NCBI GenBank assembly: GCA_024236235.1 | Contig: JACKKV010000002.1 | Location: 1 to 64,000, forward strand | DNA: 64,000 bases | From: Novosphingobium sp. | GTDB taxonomy: Bacteria > Pseudomonadota > Alphaproteobacteria > Sphingomonadales > Sphingomonadaceae | Direction of reading: 5' to 3' | Position numbers and translations under genes: made by a program | The notes under the pieces: generated by a model | Told to the model about the DNA's origin: nothing | The model's input: only the letters and a program-made list of their open reading frames with translations | Databases searched by the model: none | Part shown: positions 42,976 through 52,150 of the stretch, one piece after another | Layout: the number at the start of each line of letters is the position of its first letter | How positions within the stretch are numbered: position 1 is the first letter of the stretch

Positions 42976-43773
42976 ATGACCGTGCAGGACCGTATTGCCG
43001 CTTCTGGAACCGCGTTGCCCATGCGCCAGCGGGTGAGCGAGGCGGAATGGACCGCGCGGGTGGAACTGGCTGCGCTTTATCGCATCATTCACCATTTCGG
43101 CATGACTGACCTCATCGCCAATCACATCACCATGCGCGTTCCGGGCGAACAGGGCCATGTGCTCATCAACGCCTATGGCCTGACATATGACGAGGTGACG
43201 GCCTCCAACCTCTACAAGATCACGCTGGATGGCGATGTGGTGCTGAAGCCCGACCTCGATCTTGGCCTGAACCCCACCGGCTACATGATTCACGGTGCGG
43301 TGCATGGCGCGCGGGACGATGCGCATGTCGTCATTCACACGCACAGCGCGGCCGGATCGGGCGTTTCGGCGATGCAATGCGGACTGCTGCCGCTGTCGCA
43401 ACATGCCGCGCTGGTCGAAGGGGTGGTCGGCTATCACGATTATGAAGGGGTCGCACTCAACCCTGAAGAGCGCGGACGGCTGGTCTCAAATCTGGGCGGT
43501 GGCAATCTGCTGATCCTGCGCAATCACGGTCTGCTGGCCTGTGGTCGGACCTGCGGGGAAGCGTTCATTTATCTTTACCGGCTTGAAATGGCCTGCAAGA
43601 TTCAGGTTGCGGCCATGGCGGGCGGCATGGAAAATGCCTCTGCGATGTCGCAGGCGGCGTTGGACAATACCCGCGCGATCGCCTTGGCCAATCCCGGCCT
43701 GGTGGGCGGTGAGCTGCAATGGAAGGCGCTGCTGCGCCGGATGGACCGGATCGATCCGTCGTTCAGGGAGTAG
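42976..43773 (+). CDS. class II aldolase/adducin family protein
   Basis: 265 aa. Zinc-site motifs of the family are present: HTHSAAGSGVSAM (two His) and RNHGLLACG (third His), with GLTYDEVTASNLYKI before them. The family includes fuculose- and ribulose-phosphate aldolases as well as non-aldolase members in aerobic bacteria; substrate cannot be read here. It follows the DUF1971 gene by 34 bp and precedes the TauD-like dioxygenase by 7 bp, suggesting they act on a common small molecule. Confidence 0.88.
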   Translation: MTVQDRIAASGTALPMRQRVSEAEWTARVELAALYRIIHHFGMTDLIANHITMRVPGEQGHVLINAYGLTYDEVTASNLYKITLDGDVVLKPDLDLGLNPTGYMIHGAVHGARDDAHVVIHTHSAAGSGVSAMQCGLLPLSQHAALVEGVVGYHDYEGVALNPEERGRLVSNLGGGNLLILRNHGLLACGRTCGEAFIYLYRLEMACKIQVAAMAGGMENASAMSQAALDNTRAIALANPGLVGGELQWKALLRRMDRIDPSFRE

Positions 43774-43780
43774 GGGACAC

Positions 43781-44800
43781 ATGACAGAGGTGATGGACAT
43801 GTCCGCGCTGGACGACAAGGTGACTTGCCGGATCGAAGGGGATGGCCGCCCGCCCTTGTTCGTTGAAGCGCGCGCGGGCGCCTTCAATTCGCTGGAGGAG
43901 GCGGTGGAATGGATCACCGCTCATCGCCAGGCGCTGGATACATTGATTCTTGAGCACGGCGGAATCGTGCTGCGCGGCTTCCCGCTGGTGAGTTCAGAGG
44001 ATTTTGGCGCGGTCAGCGCATGTTTTCCAGCCTACACGGGCGGGTATCAGGGCGGGGCGGCGGCGCGCCGGGCCGTCGCCAAGGGTGTCTACGAGGCCAC
44101 GCAGCGCACCGGGGACCAGACCATCCCGATTCATCAGGAAATGTTCTATCTGCGCGATTATCCCGCCCGCATCGCCTTCTTCGCAAAGAAGGTAGCTGAA
44201 CAGGGTGGCGAAACGACGATTGCCGACATGCGCGGCGTTACGCGCGAAATGCCGGGTGCGATCCGCACGAAGCTGGAAAGCCTCGGCATTCAGAACATCC
44301 GCAATTTCGCGGCAAAGACGGGCAATACCGAAGAAAATCGCCTGATGGACAAGCGCGGCTGGGATTTTGCCTTCTACACCGATTCGGAAGCAGAGGTGGA
44401 GGCGGTGTGCGCCCGGCGCAATCTGCGCCCGCACTGGCATGAAGATGGCAGCCTGACGGTGTTCAATCTGGAAGATGCCTTCGTGGCCCATCCGCAGACC
44501 GGCGAGCGGGTCTATCGCGGCGGGGTGCACATCGCGCATTTCTATCGCGGATCATATGACAACACGGGCCAGGCGGCGGAGCTGCGCGCGCAGCAGGAGT
44601 TTCCCTCTGGCGCCTATCTTGGCGATGGCAGCGATCTTCCGGATGATGAAGATGCGGCCTTCCAGCAATTGGTCGATCGTTTCACCTATTCGTGGAAATG
44701 GCAGAACGGCGATGTGATGATCCTCGACAATCTGCTGACCGGTCACGGACGCAATCCATACTCCGGCACGCGTGCGACCGAGGTGGCACTGCTGGACTGA
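43781..44800 (+). CDS. TauD/TfdA-type Fe(II)/2-oxoglutarate dioxygenase
   Basis: 339 aa. The iron-binding facial triad is readable: His and Glu in PIHQEMFY (HxE variant instead of HxD) and the distal His in LTGHGRNPYSGTR, where the following Arg would bind 2-oxoglutarate. The sequence is closest to the SyrP-like branch, in which HQE is common. ATG 43781 comes 7 bp after the aldolase stop with GGGGA upstream. It could hydroxylate an amino acid or small acid; its substrate is unknown. Confidence 0.85.
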   Translation: MTEVMDMSALDDKVTCRIEGDGRPPLFVEARAGAFNSLEEAVEWITAHRQALDTLILEHGGIVLRGFPLVSSEDFGAVSACFPAYTGGYQGGAAARRAVAKGVYEATQRTGDQTIPIHQEMFYLRDYPARIAFFAKKVAEQGGETTIADMRGVTREMPGAIRTKLESLGIQNIRNFAAKTGNTEENRLMDKRGWDFAFYTDSEAEVEAVCARRNLRPHWHEDGSLTVFNLEDAFVAHPQTGERVYRGGVHIAHFYRGSYDNTGQAAELRAQQEFPSGAYLGDGSDLPDDEDAAFQQLVDRFTYSWKWQNGDVMILDNLLTGHGRNPYSGTRATEVALLD

Positions 44801-44805
44801 GGCGA

Positions 44806-45996
44806 TCAGCCCGGCAATGCCTGCGCCGCCGCCACTGCGCTGGCCCAGGCCCACTGGAAATTATATCCGCCCAGCCAGCCGGTCACGTCCACCGCTTCGC
44901 CGATGAAGTAGAGGCCGGGCATTTTCCGTGCCTCCATGGTTCGGGATGACAGTTCCGCAGTGCTGACACCGCCCGCGGTTACTTCAGCCTTGGCAAAACC
45001 TTCCGATCCATCGGGGCAGAAGCGCCAGTCGGCCAGTGCTGCCGCGGCATCGCGCAGGCGCGGATCGCTGTGGGAGGAAAGCGGGCCGGCAAGGCCCAGT
45101 CTGCCATCCAGCACGCTGGCCAGCCGGTCCGGCAGGGCATCGCGCAGAATGCTGCGCAGGGTAGCCCCTGGATGATCGCGCTTGGCCTGCACCAGCCAGT
45201 CCTGTTCGCGATCCGGCAAAAAATCGATCCGCACCTCATCGCCGCGTTTCCAGTAGGACGAGATCTGCAGGATCGCAGGACCGGACAGGCCGCGATGTGT
45301 GAACAGGGCCGCTTCCCTGAATGCCGTCTTGCCGCAACGGGCGATGACTTCGGCCGAAACGCCCGCAAGTTCTGTGAACAGCGCGTCGGCGCGGCTCAGC
45401 GTCAAAGGCACCAGCGCAGGGCGCGGCTGGACCACTTTCAGGCCGAACTGGCGAGCCAGATCATAGGCAAAGCCGGTTGCGCCCATTTTGGGGATCGAAG
45501 GCCCGCCGGTCGCCACCACCAGCGCCCTGCTGGCGGCTGAAAAACCGTCGCACTCGACGTGAAACAGCCCGTCCGCATGGCTGATCGCGCGGGCCGGGGC
45601 ACTGCAGCGCAGCGTCACATTACCCGCTTCGCATTCGGCCAGCAGCATGGCCACGATCTGACGGGCAGAACCGTCGCAGAACAGCTGGCCCAGGGTTTTT
45701 TCATGCCAGGCGATGCCATGGCGTTCCACCAGATCGAGAAAGTCGTGCGGGCCATAGCGGCTGAGTGCAGATTTGGCGAAATGCGGATTTTCCGAAAGAT
45801 AGGATTCGGGTGCCGTGCGCAGGTTGGTGAAATTGCAGCGCCCGCCGCCCGAAATCAGGATCTTCTTTCCCGGCTGGTCGGCATGGTCGAGTAGCAGCAC
45901 GCGCAGGCCGCGCTTGCCCGCCTCGGCTGCGCATAGCAGGCCCGCTGCCCCCGCGCCGACAATGATCGCGTCACAGGATCGGGGGCTGGAAGCCAT
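44806..45996 (-). CDS. HI0933/YhiN-type NAD(P)/FAD oxidoreductase
   Basis: 396 aa flavoprotein. N-terminal FAD motif IIVGAGAAGLLCAAEAGKRG, then LISGGGRCNFTN, the family hallmark, LVVATGGPSIPKMGATG in the middle, and TAGGVSTAEL with GLYFIGEAVDVTGWLGGYNF at the C-terminus. The family is widespread and has no firm substrate. It lies 12 bp downstream of der on the same strand and converges on the dioxygenase gene with only a 5-bp gap. Confidence 0.9.
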   Translation of the reverse strand: MASSPRSCDAIIVGAGAAGLLCAAEAGKRGLRVLLLDHADQPGKKILISGGGRCNFTNLRTAPESYLSENPHFAKSALSRYGPHDFLDLVERHGIAWHEKTLGQLFCDGSARQIVAMLLAECEAGNVTLRCSAPARAISHADGLFHVECDGFSAASRALVVATGGPSIPKMGATGFAYDLARQFGLKVVQPRPALVPLTLSRADALFTELAGVSAEVIARCGKTAFREAALFTHRGLSGPAILQISSYWKRGDEVRIDFLPDREQDWLVQAKRDHPGATLRSILRDALPDRLASVLDGRLGLAGPLSSHSDPRLRDAAAALADWRFCPDGSEGFAKAEVTAGGVSTAELSSRTMEARKMPGLYFIGEAVDVTGWLGGYNFQWAWASAVAAAQALPG

Positions 45997-46008
45997 GCGC
46001 GCGCAGCC

Positions 46009-47394
46009 TCAGTCCGGTTTGGCGAAGGGGTTCTTCCGGCTGCGCAGGTTCAGCCGCACCGGCACCGCAGCGAAGCCCAACTCGCGCCGGATGCCGTTGA
46101 CCAGATAGCGGCGATAGCTTTCGGGTAGCATGTCCAGTCGCGTCCCGAAAATCGCGAAGCTCGGCGGGCGCGTCTTGATCTGGGTGATGTAGCGCAGCTT
46201 GATCCGCTTGCCACCGGGCGCGGGCGGCGGATTGGCTTCCAGCGCATCGTCGAACCAGCGGTTGAGCGCGGCGGTGGGGACGCGCTTGGACCACGCCTCG
46301 CGCAGTTCGAAGGCCGCGCCGATCATCGCGTCCAGACCCTTGCCGGTACGCGCGGAAACCGACAGCAGCGGCAGGCCGCGCACCTGCGCCAGCCCTTCGT
46401 CCAGCGCCGCGCGAATGCCATTGAACAAGGCGGATGCGTCTTCTGCCACATCCCATTTGTTGATCGCGATAATCAGCGCGCGCCCCTCTTTCAGCACATT
46501 GTCCGCGATCTTCAGATCCTGATGTTCCAGCCCTTTTGTCGCGTCCAGCAGCAGGACCACGACTTCTGCAAAGTCGATGGCATGGCGCGCGTCAGCCACC
46601 GCCAGCCGTTCCAGCTTTTCCGTGACGCGCGCCTTCTTGCGCATCCCGGCCGTGTCGATCAGCCGCACTGCGCGCGTTTCACCGTTCTTGGGATCGGTCC
46701 AGTCCCAGTCAATCGCAATCGAATCGCGGGTGATTCCGGCTTCCGGGCCGGTCAGCAGCCGGTCCTGTCCGAGGATCCGGTTGATGAGCGTCGATTTACC
46801 GGCATTGGGTCGACCGACAATGGCGAGTTTGAGCGGGCCGATCGGCACACCATCCTCGTCTTCTTCCACGGCGTGGTCAGCCCCGTTGTCCGCCCCGCAG
46901 CCTTCGATAAGGGGTAGCAACGCTTCGAACAGGTCGGCCATGCCTTCGCCATGTTCTGCCGACAGTGGCACCGGCTCTCCCAGCCCGAGCGAAAAGGATT
47001 CATAGACGCCCGAATCCCCGGCGCGGCCTTCCGCCTTGTTGGCGATCAGCACCACCGGCACATCCTGTTCGCGCAGCCAGCGGCCAATCTCCTCGTCCAG
47101 CGGGGTGATTCCGGCGCGCGCATCAATGACGAACAGGGCGACGCTGGCGCCCTTCAAAGACACTTCGGTCTGCGCACGCATTCTGCCGGGGAGGGTTTCG
47201 GGGTCTTCATCCTCCCAGCCTGCGGTATCTACCACCGTGAAATCGAGGCCCAGCAGATGCGCTTCGCCGAACCGCCGATCGCGCGTGACGCCGGGCTGGT
47301 CATCCACCAGCGCCAGCTTCTTGCCGATCAGCCGGTTGAACAGGGTCGATTTGCCGACATTGGGACGACCGATGATGATGACCTGAGGAAGCAT
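46009..47394 (-). CDS. der: ribosome biogenesis GTPase Der (EngA)
   Basis: 461 aa with two tandem GTPase domains, unique to Der: first P-loop GRPNVGKSTLF (about 8-18) with DTAGWED and ANKAEG, second GRPNAGKSTLI (about 195-205) with DTAGMRKKA and NKWD, then a KH-like C-terminal domain (about 375-455). Needed for 50S subunit maturation. ATG 47394 starts MLPQVIIIGRPNVG, matching family N-termini. Longer upstream frame discounted. Confidence 0.94.
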   Translation of the reverse strand: MLPQVIIIGRPNVGKSTLFNRLIGKKLALVDDQPGVTRDRRFGEAHLLGLDFTVVDTAGWEDEDPETLPGRMRAQTEVSLKGASVALFVIDARAGITPLDEEIGRWLREQDVPVVLIANKAEGRAGDSGVYESFSLGLGEPVPLSAEHGEGMADLFEALLPLIEGCGADNGADHAVEEDEDGVPIGPLKLAIVGRPNAGKSTLINRILGQDRLLTGPEAGITRDSIAIDWDWTDPKNGETRAVRLIDTAGMRKKARVTEKLERLAVADARHAIDFAEVVVLLLDATKGLEHQDLKIADNVLKEGRALIIAINKWDVAEDASALFNGIRAALDEGLAQVRGLPLLSVSARTGKGLDAMIGAAFELREAWSKRVPTAALNRWFDDALEANPPPAPGGKRIKLRYITQIKTRPPSFAIFGTRLDMLPESYRRYLVNGIRRELGFAAVPVRLNLRSRKNPFAKPD

Positions 47395-47497
47395 GATGGG
47401 GCGCAGGTGGGCGGTTTGGGGCCGCTTGGCAAGGGGCAAGCGCGGACAGGTGATGTCCGCTAGGGCGATGTTAACCATATTGCGCCACCATCGCAGG

Positions 47498-48109
47498 ATG
47501 ACAAAGCGATACGCACCCGTGCTTGCCGCGCTTGCGCTCGGCCTTGCCAGCCCGGCCGCGCATGCCGAAAGCGCCGCCAACTGGCAGCGCGACGCGGGCG
47601 GCAGCGGCGAGCTGGAACCCTATCTGCAATGTGTCCCCTATGCCCGCGAGGTCAGCGGGGTGCAGATCTATGGCGATGCTCATAGCTGGTGGGATCAGGC
47701 CAAGGGGCGCTATCAACGTGGCACGCACCCGCGGGTCGGCGCGGTGATGGCGCTCAAGCCGCATGGCAACATGCGGCTTGGCCATGTGGCTGCGGTGAGT
47801 GGGATCGTCGATTCGCGCACGATTCTGCTGCGCCATGCCAACTGGTCACCGATCAATGGGCGGCGCGGACAGATCGAGGACAATGTGCAGGCGGTGGACG
47901 TTTCGCCCGGTAATGACTGGAGCGAGGTTCGCGTCTGGTATGCGCCGCTGGGCGCGCTTGGCGCCACTCACTGGCCCGTCGCGGGCTTCATTTACGGGGC
48001 GAAGGCGCGGGCACCAACATCCGGCGTACTTGCCGCCACCACTCCCATCGTCCGGGCAAAATCGGTACGGCCCGATCCGATCGGCGCGATTATCGCGCGG
48101 ATGGAATAG
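47498..48109 (+). CDS. secreted CHAP-domain protein
   Basis: 203 aa. Signal peptide (about 1-23, ending AAHAE), then a CHAP amidase/peptidase domain with the nucleophile Cys in YLQCVPYARE, DAHSWWDQAKGRY, the RVGAVMALKPHG turn and the His in LGHVAAVSGIV. Enzymes of this type cut peptidoglycan peptides or glutathionyl amides; here a periplasmic wall role is likely. Divergent from der with about 100 bp between starts. Confidence 0.83.
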   Translation: MTKRYAPVLAALALGLASPAAHAESAANWQRDAGGSGELEPYLQCVPYAREVSGVQIYGDAHSWWDQAKGRYQRGTHPRVGAVMALKPHGNMRLGHVAAVSGIVDSRTILLRHANWSPINGRRGQIEDNVQAVDVSPGNDWSEVRVWYAPLGALGATHWPVAGFIYGAKARAPTSGVLAATTPIVRAKSVRPDPIGAIIARME

Positions 48110-48127
48110 GGCCGCTGACGGGCTGGC

Positions 48128-48442
48128 TCAGCCCGCCTTGGCCACCGGCGGATTTTCGCCCAGATCTTCATACCAGGCTTCGACCGGGCCATTGAGCTTG
48201 ACCAGCAGCGGGCGCCCCTTGCGGTCCACCGTCTTGCCGGCCTGCACCTTCACCCAGCCTTGCGAGATGCAATATTCATCGACGTTCGTGCGCACCGTTC
48301 CCTTGAAGCGGATGCCAACGCCGCGCTGGAGCTTTTCTGCATCGAAAAATTCGCTGGCCGGATTGATCGAGAGGTGATCGGGGGGAACGTCAGCAGCGCC
48401 GGAGGCGGCTGACGGGGCTGGGGTCTGTTCGCTGTCGCTCAT
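48128..48442 (-). CDS. DUF3297 family protein
   Basis: 104 aa. After a disordered Ser/Ala/Pro N-terminus, DHLSINPASEFFDAEKLQRG, VGIRFKGTVRTNVDEYCISQ and WVKVQAGKTVDRKGRPL match the DUF3297 pattern. Proteins of this family are sometimes mislabelled as glutathione peroxidase; no selenocysteine/cysteine peroxidase motif is present. Function unknown. Converges on the CHAP gene. Confidence 0.8.
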   Translation of the reverse strand: MSDSEQTPAPSAASGAADVPPDHLSINPASEFFDAEKLQRGVGIRFKGTVRTNVDEYCISQGWVKVQAGKTVDRKGRPLLVKLNGPVEAWYEDLGENPPVAKAG

Positions 48443-48603
48443 GGCGCGCCCTTAATGCGTGGTCGCTCGCCGCGCAACCGGCCCGTGACAGCATGGAATT
48501 GCACCCTGCCGCCCCGTAACGCTTGCCCTTTTCCGCGTCGGCGGATAAGGGCGCAGCCTTTCCCTCCGGTCGGTATGTCACCACCCGGGTATTTCGTCGG
48601 GCC

Positions 48604-48688
48604 GCGGGCGTGGCGGAACTGGTAGACGCGCTGGATTTAGGTTCCAGTATCGCAAGATGTGGGGGTTCGAGTCCCTTCGCCCGCACCA
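48604..48688 (+). tRNA. tRNA-Leu (anticodon TAG)
   Basis: Acceptor GCGGGCG (48604-48610) pairs with CGCCCGC (48678-48684), followed by discriminator A and encoded CCA. Anticodon arm CTGGA-TTTAGGT-TCCAG gives TAG. A long variable arm (TATCGCAAGATGT region) is typical of class II leucine tRNAs. T-arm GGGGG-TTCGAGT-CCCTT. It lies 56 bp upstream of tig. Confidence 0.95.
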
Positions 48689-48744
48689 GTCCCGTCAGGA
48701 TGCCCAAAGGCTCCGCGTTGAGGATTTGAGAAGGCACGGACACA

Positions 48745-50334
48745 ATGCAGATCGTCGAAACCACCAATGAAGGCCTGAAGCGCGGTTATACCGTAACGAT
48801 TCCGGCGAAGACCATCGCGGCCCGGATCGATAGCGAGGTGCAGCGAATCGCCCCGCAGGTGCGTATGCCCGGTTTCCGCCCCGGCAAGGTTCCGGCCAAT
48901 CTGGTCAAGAAGATGCATGGCGATGCGCTGCATTCCGATGCGCTGAATGCAGCGCTGCGCGAATCGGTCGACAGTCTCATCAGTGAAAAGCAGCTGCGCC
49001 CCGCGTTCCAGCCCAATGTCAGCCTGGGCGAAGGCTATGAACAGGGCAAGGATGCGCAACTGACGGTGGAGCTGGAAGTGCTTCCCGCAATCGAAACGCC
49101 TTCGATCGAGGGGCTCAAGCTCGAAAAGCTCAATGTCGCAGTGAGCGACGAACAGGTGGACGAAGCGGTTGCCAAGTTCGCTGCTGGCCAGAAGAGCTTC
49201 AAGGACGCGCCCAAGACGCGCAAGGCTCAGGATGGTGACCAGCTGGTCATCGACTTCCTCGGCAAGCTCGATGGCGAACCCTTTGAAGGCGGCGCGGCCG
49301 AAAACCAGCCGCTGGAAATTGGCGCTGGCCGCTTCATCCCCGGTTTCGAAGAACAGCTGACCGGCGCCAAGGCCGGTGAAGAGCGCACCATCAGCGTCAG
49401 TTTCCCCGACGACTATCCGGCCGAACATCTGGCCGGCAAGGAAGCGACGTTCGATATCAAGGTGCATGCGGTCAAGGTGCCGGGCGAAGCCAAGGCGGAT
49501 GACGAACTGGCGAAGATGCTCGGCCTCGACAGTCTGGACGCGCTCAAGGGCATCCTGCGCGGCCAGATGGAACAGGAAACCGCCGGCCTCACGCGTACGC
49601 AGATGAAGCGCCAGCTGCTTGACCAGCTGGCTGCCGGCCATGATTTCCCGGTTCCGCCGACCATGGTGGAAGCGGAATTCAACCAGATCTGGGCTCAGCT
49701 TCAGCAGGAAGCCCAGAAGGAAGAAAATCCTGAAACGGCGCTGAAGGAAATCGAGGCCGAAAAGGACGATTACCGGCGTATTGCCGAACGGCGCGTGCGG
49801 CTGGGCTTGCTGCTGTCGGAAATCGGCGCGGCCAACAATGTCCAGATTTCGGATCAGGAAATGCAGATGGTCATTTCCCAGGCGGCGCAGCAATATCGCC
49901 CGGAAGATCGCCAGCGGTTCGTCCAGTATGTCCAGCAGGATGCGATGGCAGCAGCTCAGCTGCGCGCTCCGCTGTATGAGGAAAAGGTCGTCGACTTCCT
50001 GTTCGACAAGGCCGAAGTGACTGAACGCGCGGTGACGCGCGAAGAACTCGAAGCTGCGCTGGAAGCTGACGAAGGCGATGCTGCGGCCAAGCCTGCCGCC
50101 AAGAAGCCCGCCGCGAAGAAGGCTCCTGCCAAGAAGGCTACCGCAAAGGCGGAAGCCGCCCCGGTCGAGCCCAAGCCTGCGGCCAAGAAACCCGCAGCTA
50201 AGAAGGCTCCTGCCAAAAAGGAAGCGGCACCCGCCGCCGAGGCCAAGCCGGCTGCGGAGAAGAAACCCGCCGCGAAGAAGGCGGCTGCTCCCGCCAAGAA
50301 GGCTCCAGCCAAGAAAGCTGCAGCCAAGAAGTAA
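48745..50334 (+). CDS. tig: trigger factor with extended basic C-terminal tail
   Basis: 529 aa ribosome-bound chaperone and prolyl isomerase. N-terminal ribosome-binding domain with the signature GFRPGKVP (about 46-53), an FKBP-like PPIase domain (about 160-245, DGDQLVIDFLGKLDGEPFEG) and the helical C-domain. E. coli trigger factor has about 430 residues; here about 95 more follow, made of Pro-Ala-Ala-Lys-Lys-type repeats, a highly basic, disordered, histone H1-like tail. First gene of the tig/clpP/clpX neighbourhood. Confidence 0.95.
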   Translation: MQIVETTNEGLKRGYTVTIPAKTIAARIDSEVQRIAPQVRMPGFRPGKVPANLVKKMHGDALHSDALNAALRESVDSLISEKQLRPAFQPNVSLGEGYEQGKDAQLTVELEVLPAIETPSIEGLKLEKLNVAVSDEQVDEAVAKFAAGQKSFKDAPKTRKAQDGDQLVIDFLGKLDGEPFEGGAAENQPLEIGAGRFIPGFEEQLTGAKAGEERTISVSFPDDYPAEHLAGKEATFDIKVHAVKVPGEAKADDELAKMLGLDSLDALKGILRGQMEQETAGLTRTQMKRQLLDQLAAGHDFPVPPTMVEAEFNQIWAQLQQEAQKEENPETALKEIEAEKDDYRRIAERRVRLGLLLSEIGAANNVQISDQEMQMVISQAAQQYRPEDRQRFVQYVQQDAMAAAQLRAPLYEEKVVDFLFDKAEVTERAVTREELEAALEADEGDAAAKPAAKKPAAKKAPAKKATAKAEAAPVEPKPAAKKPAAKKAPAKKEAAPAAEAKPAAEKKPAAKKAAAPAKKAPAKKAAAKK

Positions 50335-50375
50335 ACCGGTTGCCGCAATTGGGCGGCTTCATGCAAATGCGATCA

Positions 50376-50406
50376 GGGGGCGGGAAGTCATTTTCGCCCC
50401 CTTTGC
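50376..50406 (+). terminator. intrinsic terminator of tig
   Basis: GGGGGCG (50376-50382) pairs with CGCCCCC (50395-50401), and the right arm is followed by TTTGCTTTG. It lies about 40 bp after the tig stop and before the convergent methyltransferase gene. Confidence 0.75.
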
Positions 50407-50424
50407 TTTGCCTGCTGCGGATTA

Positions 50425-51126
50425 TCAGGCGGGGCGATAGTACCAGGCGACTGTGGCGTCGTCGCTCACGTCATGTGTGCGCTGGTCGACCAGCTGCAAT
50501 TGCACGGGGATGGTCTGGTAATTGGTCAGCTCCGCATTGGTCGGGAAACGCAGCGACATGCCCGCCGCGTTGATCTGTTCCATGACCACGGCAAGGGGCG
50601 TTTGCCCGTCATCCATATTCCCCCGCAGCAGGTAAAAATGCATCTGTCCGCAACGCTGATACAGCCAGTAATCATGCCACGTCATCAGGCGCGGGGGCCA
50701 TTGTGCATTATGACCGACCATGAATTCGGGCGCACGTAGCGGCATCGCTTCGGGCGTGATGATGAGGATGTAGGCTGCGCGATAATTGAGGTACTGAAGC
50801 AGATCCAGACCTTCTGAATAACGGAAATGTTCCAGCACATCGCCCATGATGATGAAGTCGAAGATCATGTCTGGCGTTTCGTAAAGGCAATCGGCGCCCC
50901 GGTTGACGATTTCGCTATAGCCGTTTTCCGTCAGCAGCGGGTTCATCGCCGCGTCGGGTTCGACCGCGATCAGGCTTGTTTCTGCAAGCCCGGCCGTACG
51001 GATGAGCCGACCATATTTTCCTTTTCCCGCACCGATCTCAAGCACCTGGCGCGGGCGGATCAGCTTGAGGATTTCGGAACAGAGTTCGTCAAATGTGTCG
51101 AATGAATTGCCATTTATCATTGTCAT
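50425..51126 (-). CDS. SAM-dependent methyltransferase
   Basis: 233 aa class I methyltransferase. Motif I is VLEIGAGKGKYGRLI (about 29-43), the acidic end of strand 2 is IAVEPD and motif IV is DFIIMGDVLEHFRYSEG. The C-terminal half carries several Trp/Tyr residues and has no obvious specificity domain. The gene is noticeably less GC-rich than tig and clpP on either side and sits on the opposite strand between them, suggesting a later insertion. An in-frame ATG two codons in (51120) is possible. Substrate unknown. Confidence 0.82.
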   Translation of the reverse strand: MTMINGNSFDTFDELCSEILKLIRPRQVLEIGAGKGKYGRLIRTAGLAETSLIAVEPDAAMNPLLTENGYSEIVNRGADCLYETPDMIFDFIIMGDVLEHFRYSEGLDLLQYLNYRAAYILIITPEAMPLRAPEFMVGHNAQWPPRLMTWHDYWLYQRCGQMHFYLLRGNMDDGQTPLAVVMEQINAAGMSLRFPTNAELTNYQTIPVQLQLVDQRTHDVSDDATVAWYYRPA

Positions 51127-51282
51127 ACCATGTCTTGCCGGTGGGGATGATGTGTCGGGTATGACGGCCTGTCATCCCTTTTTTGCGCTCTGACGCGCTA
51201 TTCGTGGCTCATTGGCGGGCAAGCCTCTTGAACAATGGGGCTGCGCACGCGAAATAGGCGCTCCAACAAGATGAGGGATTCC

Positions 51283-51990
51283 ATGATCGACCTGCTCGGC
51301 ACTTCCGGCGAAACCTATGGCGCTCAGGGCCAGTTCACCCGCGATCCGGTTACCGGCGCGCTGGTCCCGGTGGTGGTCGAACAGACCAGCCGGGGCGAAC
51401 GCAGCTTCGATATTTTCAGCCGTCTGCTGCGCGAACGGATCGTGTTCGTCACCGGCCAGGTGGAAGACGGGATGGCATCGCTGATCGTCGCCCAGCTGCT
51501 GTTTCTGGAAAGCGAAAACCCGTCCAAGCCCATCAGCATGTACATCAACTCGCCCGGCGGGGTGGTGACCGCTGGCATGGCGATTCACGACACGATGCAG
51601 TACATCAAGCCGCGCGTGTCGACCGTCTGCATCGGTCAGGCCGCGAGCATGGGCAGCTTCCTGCTGGCGGCGGGTGAACCGGGTATGCGTATCGCCCTGC
51701 CCAATGCGCGCATCATGGTGCACCAGCCGTCGGGCGGCGCGCGCGGTATGGCTTCCGACATCGAAATTCAGGCTCGCGAGATTCTGCGCATTCGCCAGCG
51801 GATGAATGATCTCTATGTGAAATACACGGGGCAAAGCCTCACGGATATCGAACGCGCGCTTGATCGCGACACCTTCCTTGAAGCTGATGAAGCGATGAAA
51901 TTCGGGATTGTCGACAAGGTGTTCGAAACGCGTCCGGAAAGCGAAGCGAGCGGTGACGAGAGCGGTTCGGGCGGCGCGCCAGAGGCTTGA
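51283..51990 (+). CDS. clpP: ATP-dependent Clp protease proteolytic subunit
   Basis: 235 aa serine protease subunit. Catalytic triad Ser122 (GQAASMGSFLL), His147 (MVHQPSGGARG) and Asp196 (ALDRDTFLEADE). ATG 51283 follows GAGGG at proper spacing; upstream in-frame starts are less good. A short Ser/Gly/Glu-rich tail follows the fold. Forms the barrel used by ClpX from the gene downstream. Confidence 0.96.
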   Translation: MIDLLGTSGETYGAQGQFTRDPVTGALVPVVVEQTSRGERSFDIFSRLLRERIVFVTGQVEDGMASLIVAQLLFLESENPSKPISMYINSPGGVVTAGMAIHDTMQYIKPRVSTVCIGQAASMGSFLLAAGEPGMRIALPNARIMVHQPSGGARGMASDIEIQAREILRIRQRMNDLYVKYTGQSLTDIERALDRDTFLEADEAMKFGIVDKVFETRPESEASGDESGSGGAPEA

Positions 51991-52150
51991 TCGCGCGGCG
52001 AACTGATGTAGCATTTTGGCAACCTTGTCGCTTCAGGTGGCAGAAAGCCGCTGCCTGTTAGGCATGATGCATTGATTATACGCGCCGGGGGGCTACATTT
52101 CCCGGTGATTCCCTGTCGCGTGGATGGCTGGCAGGGGGCAGGAAAAAGGC

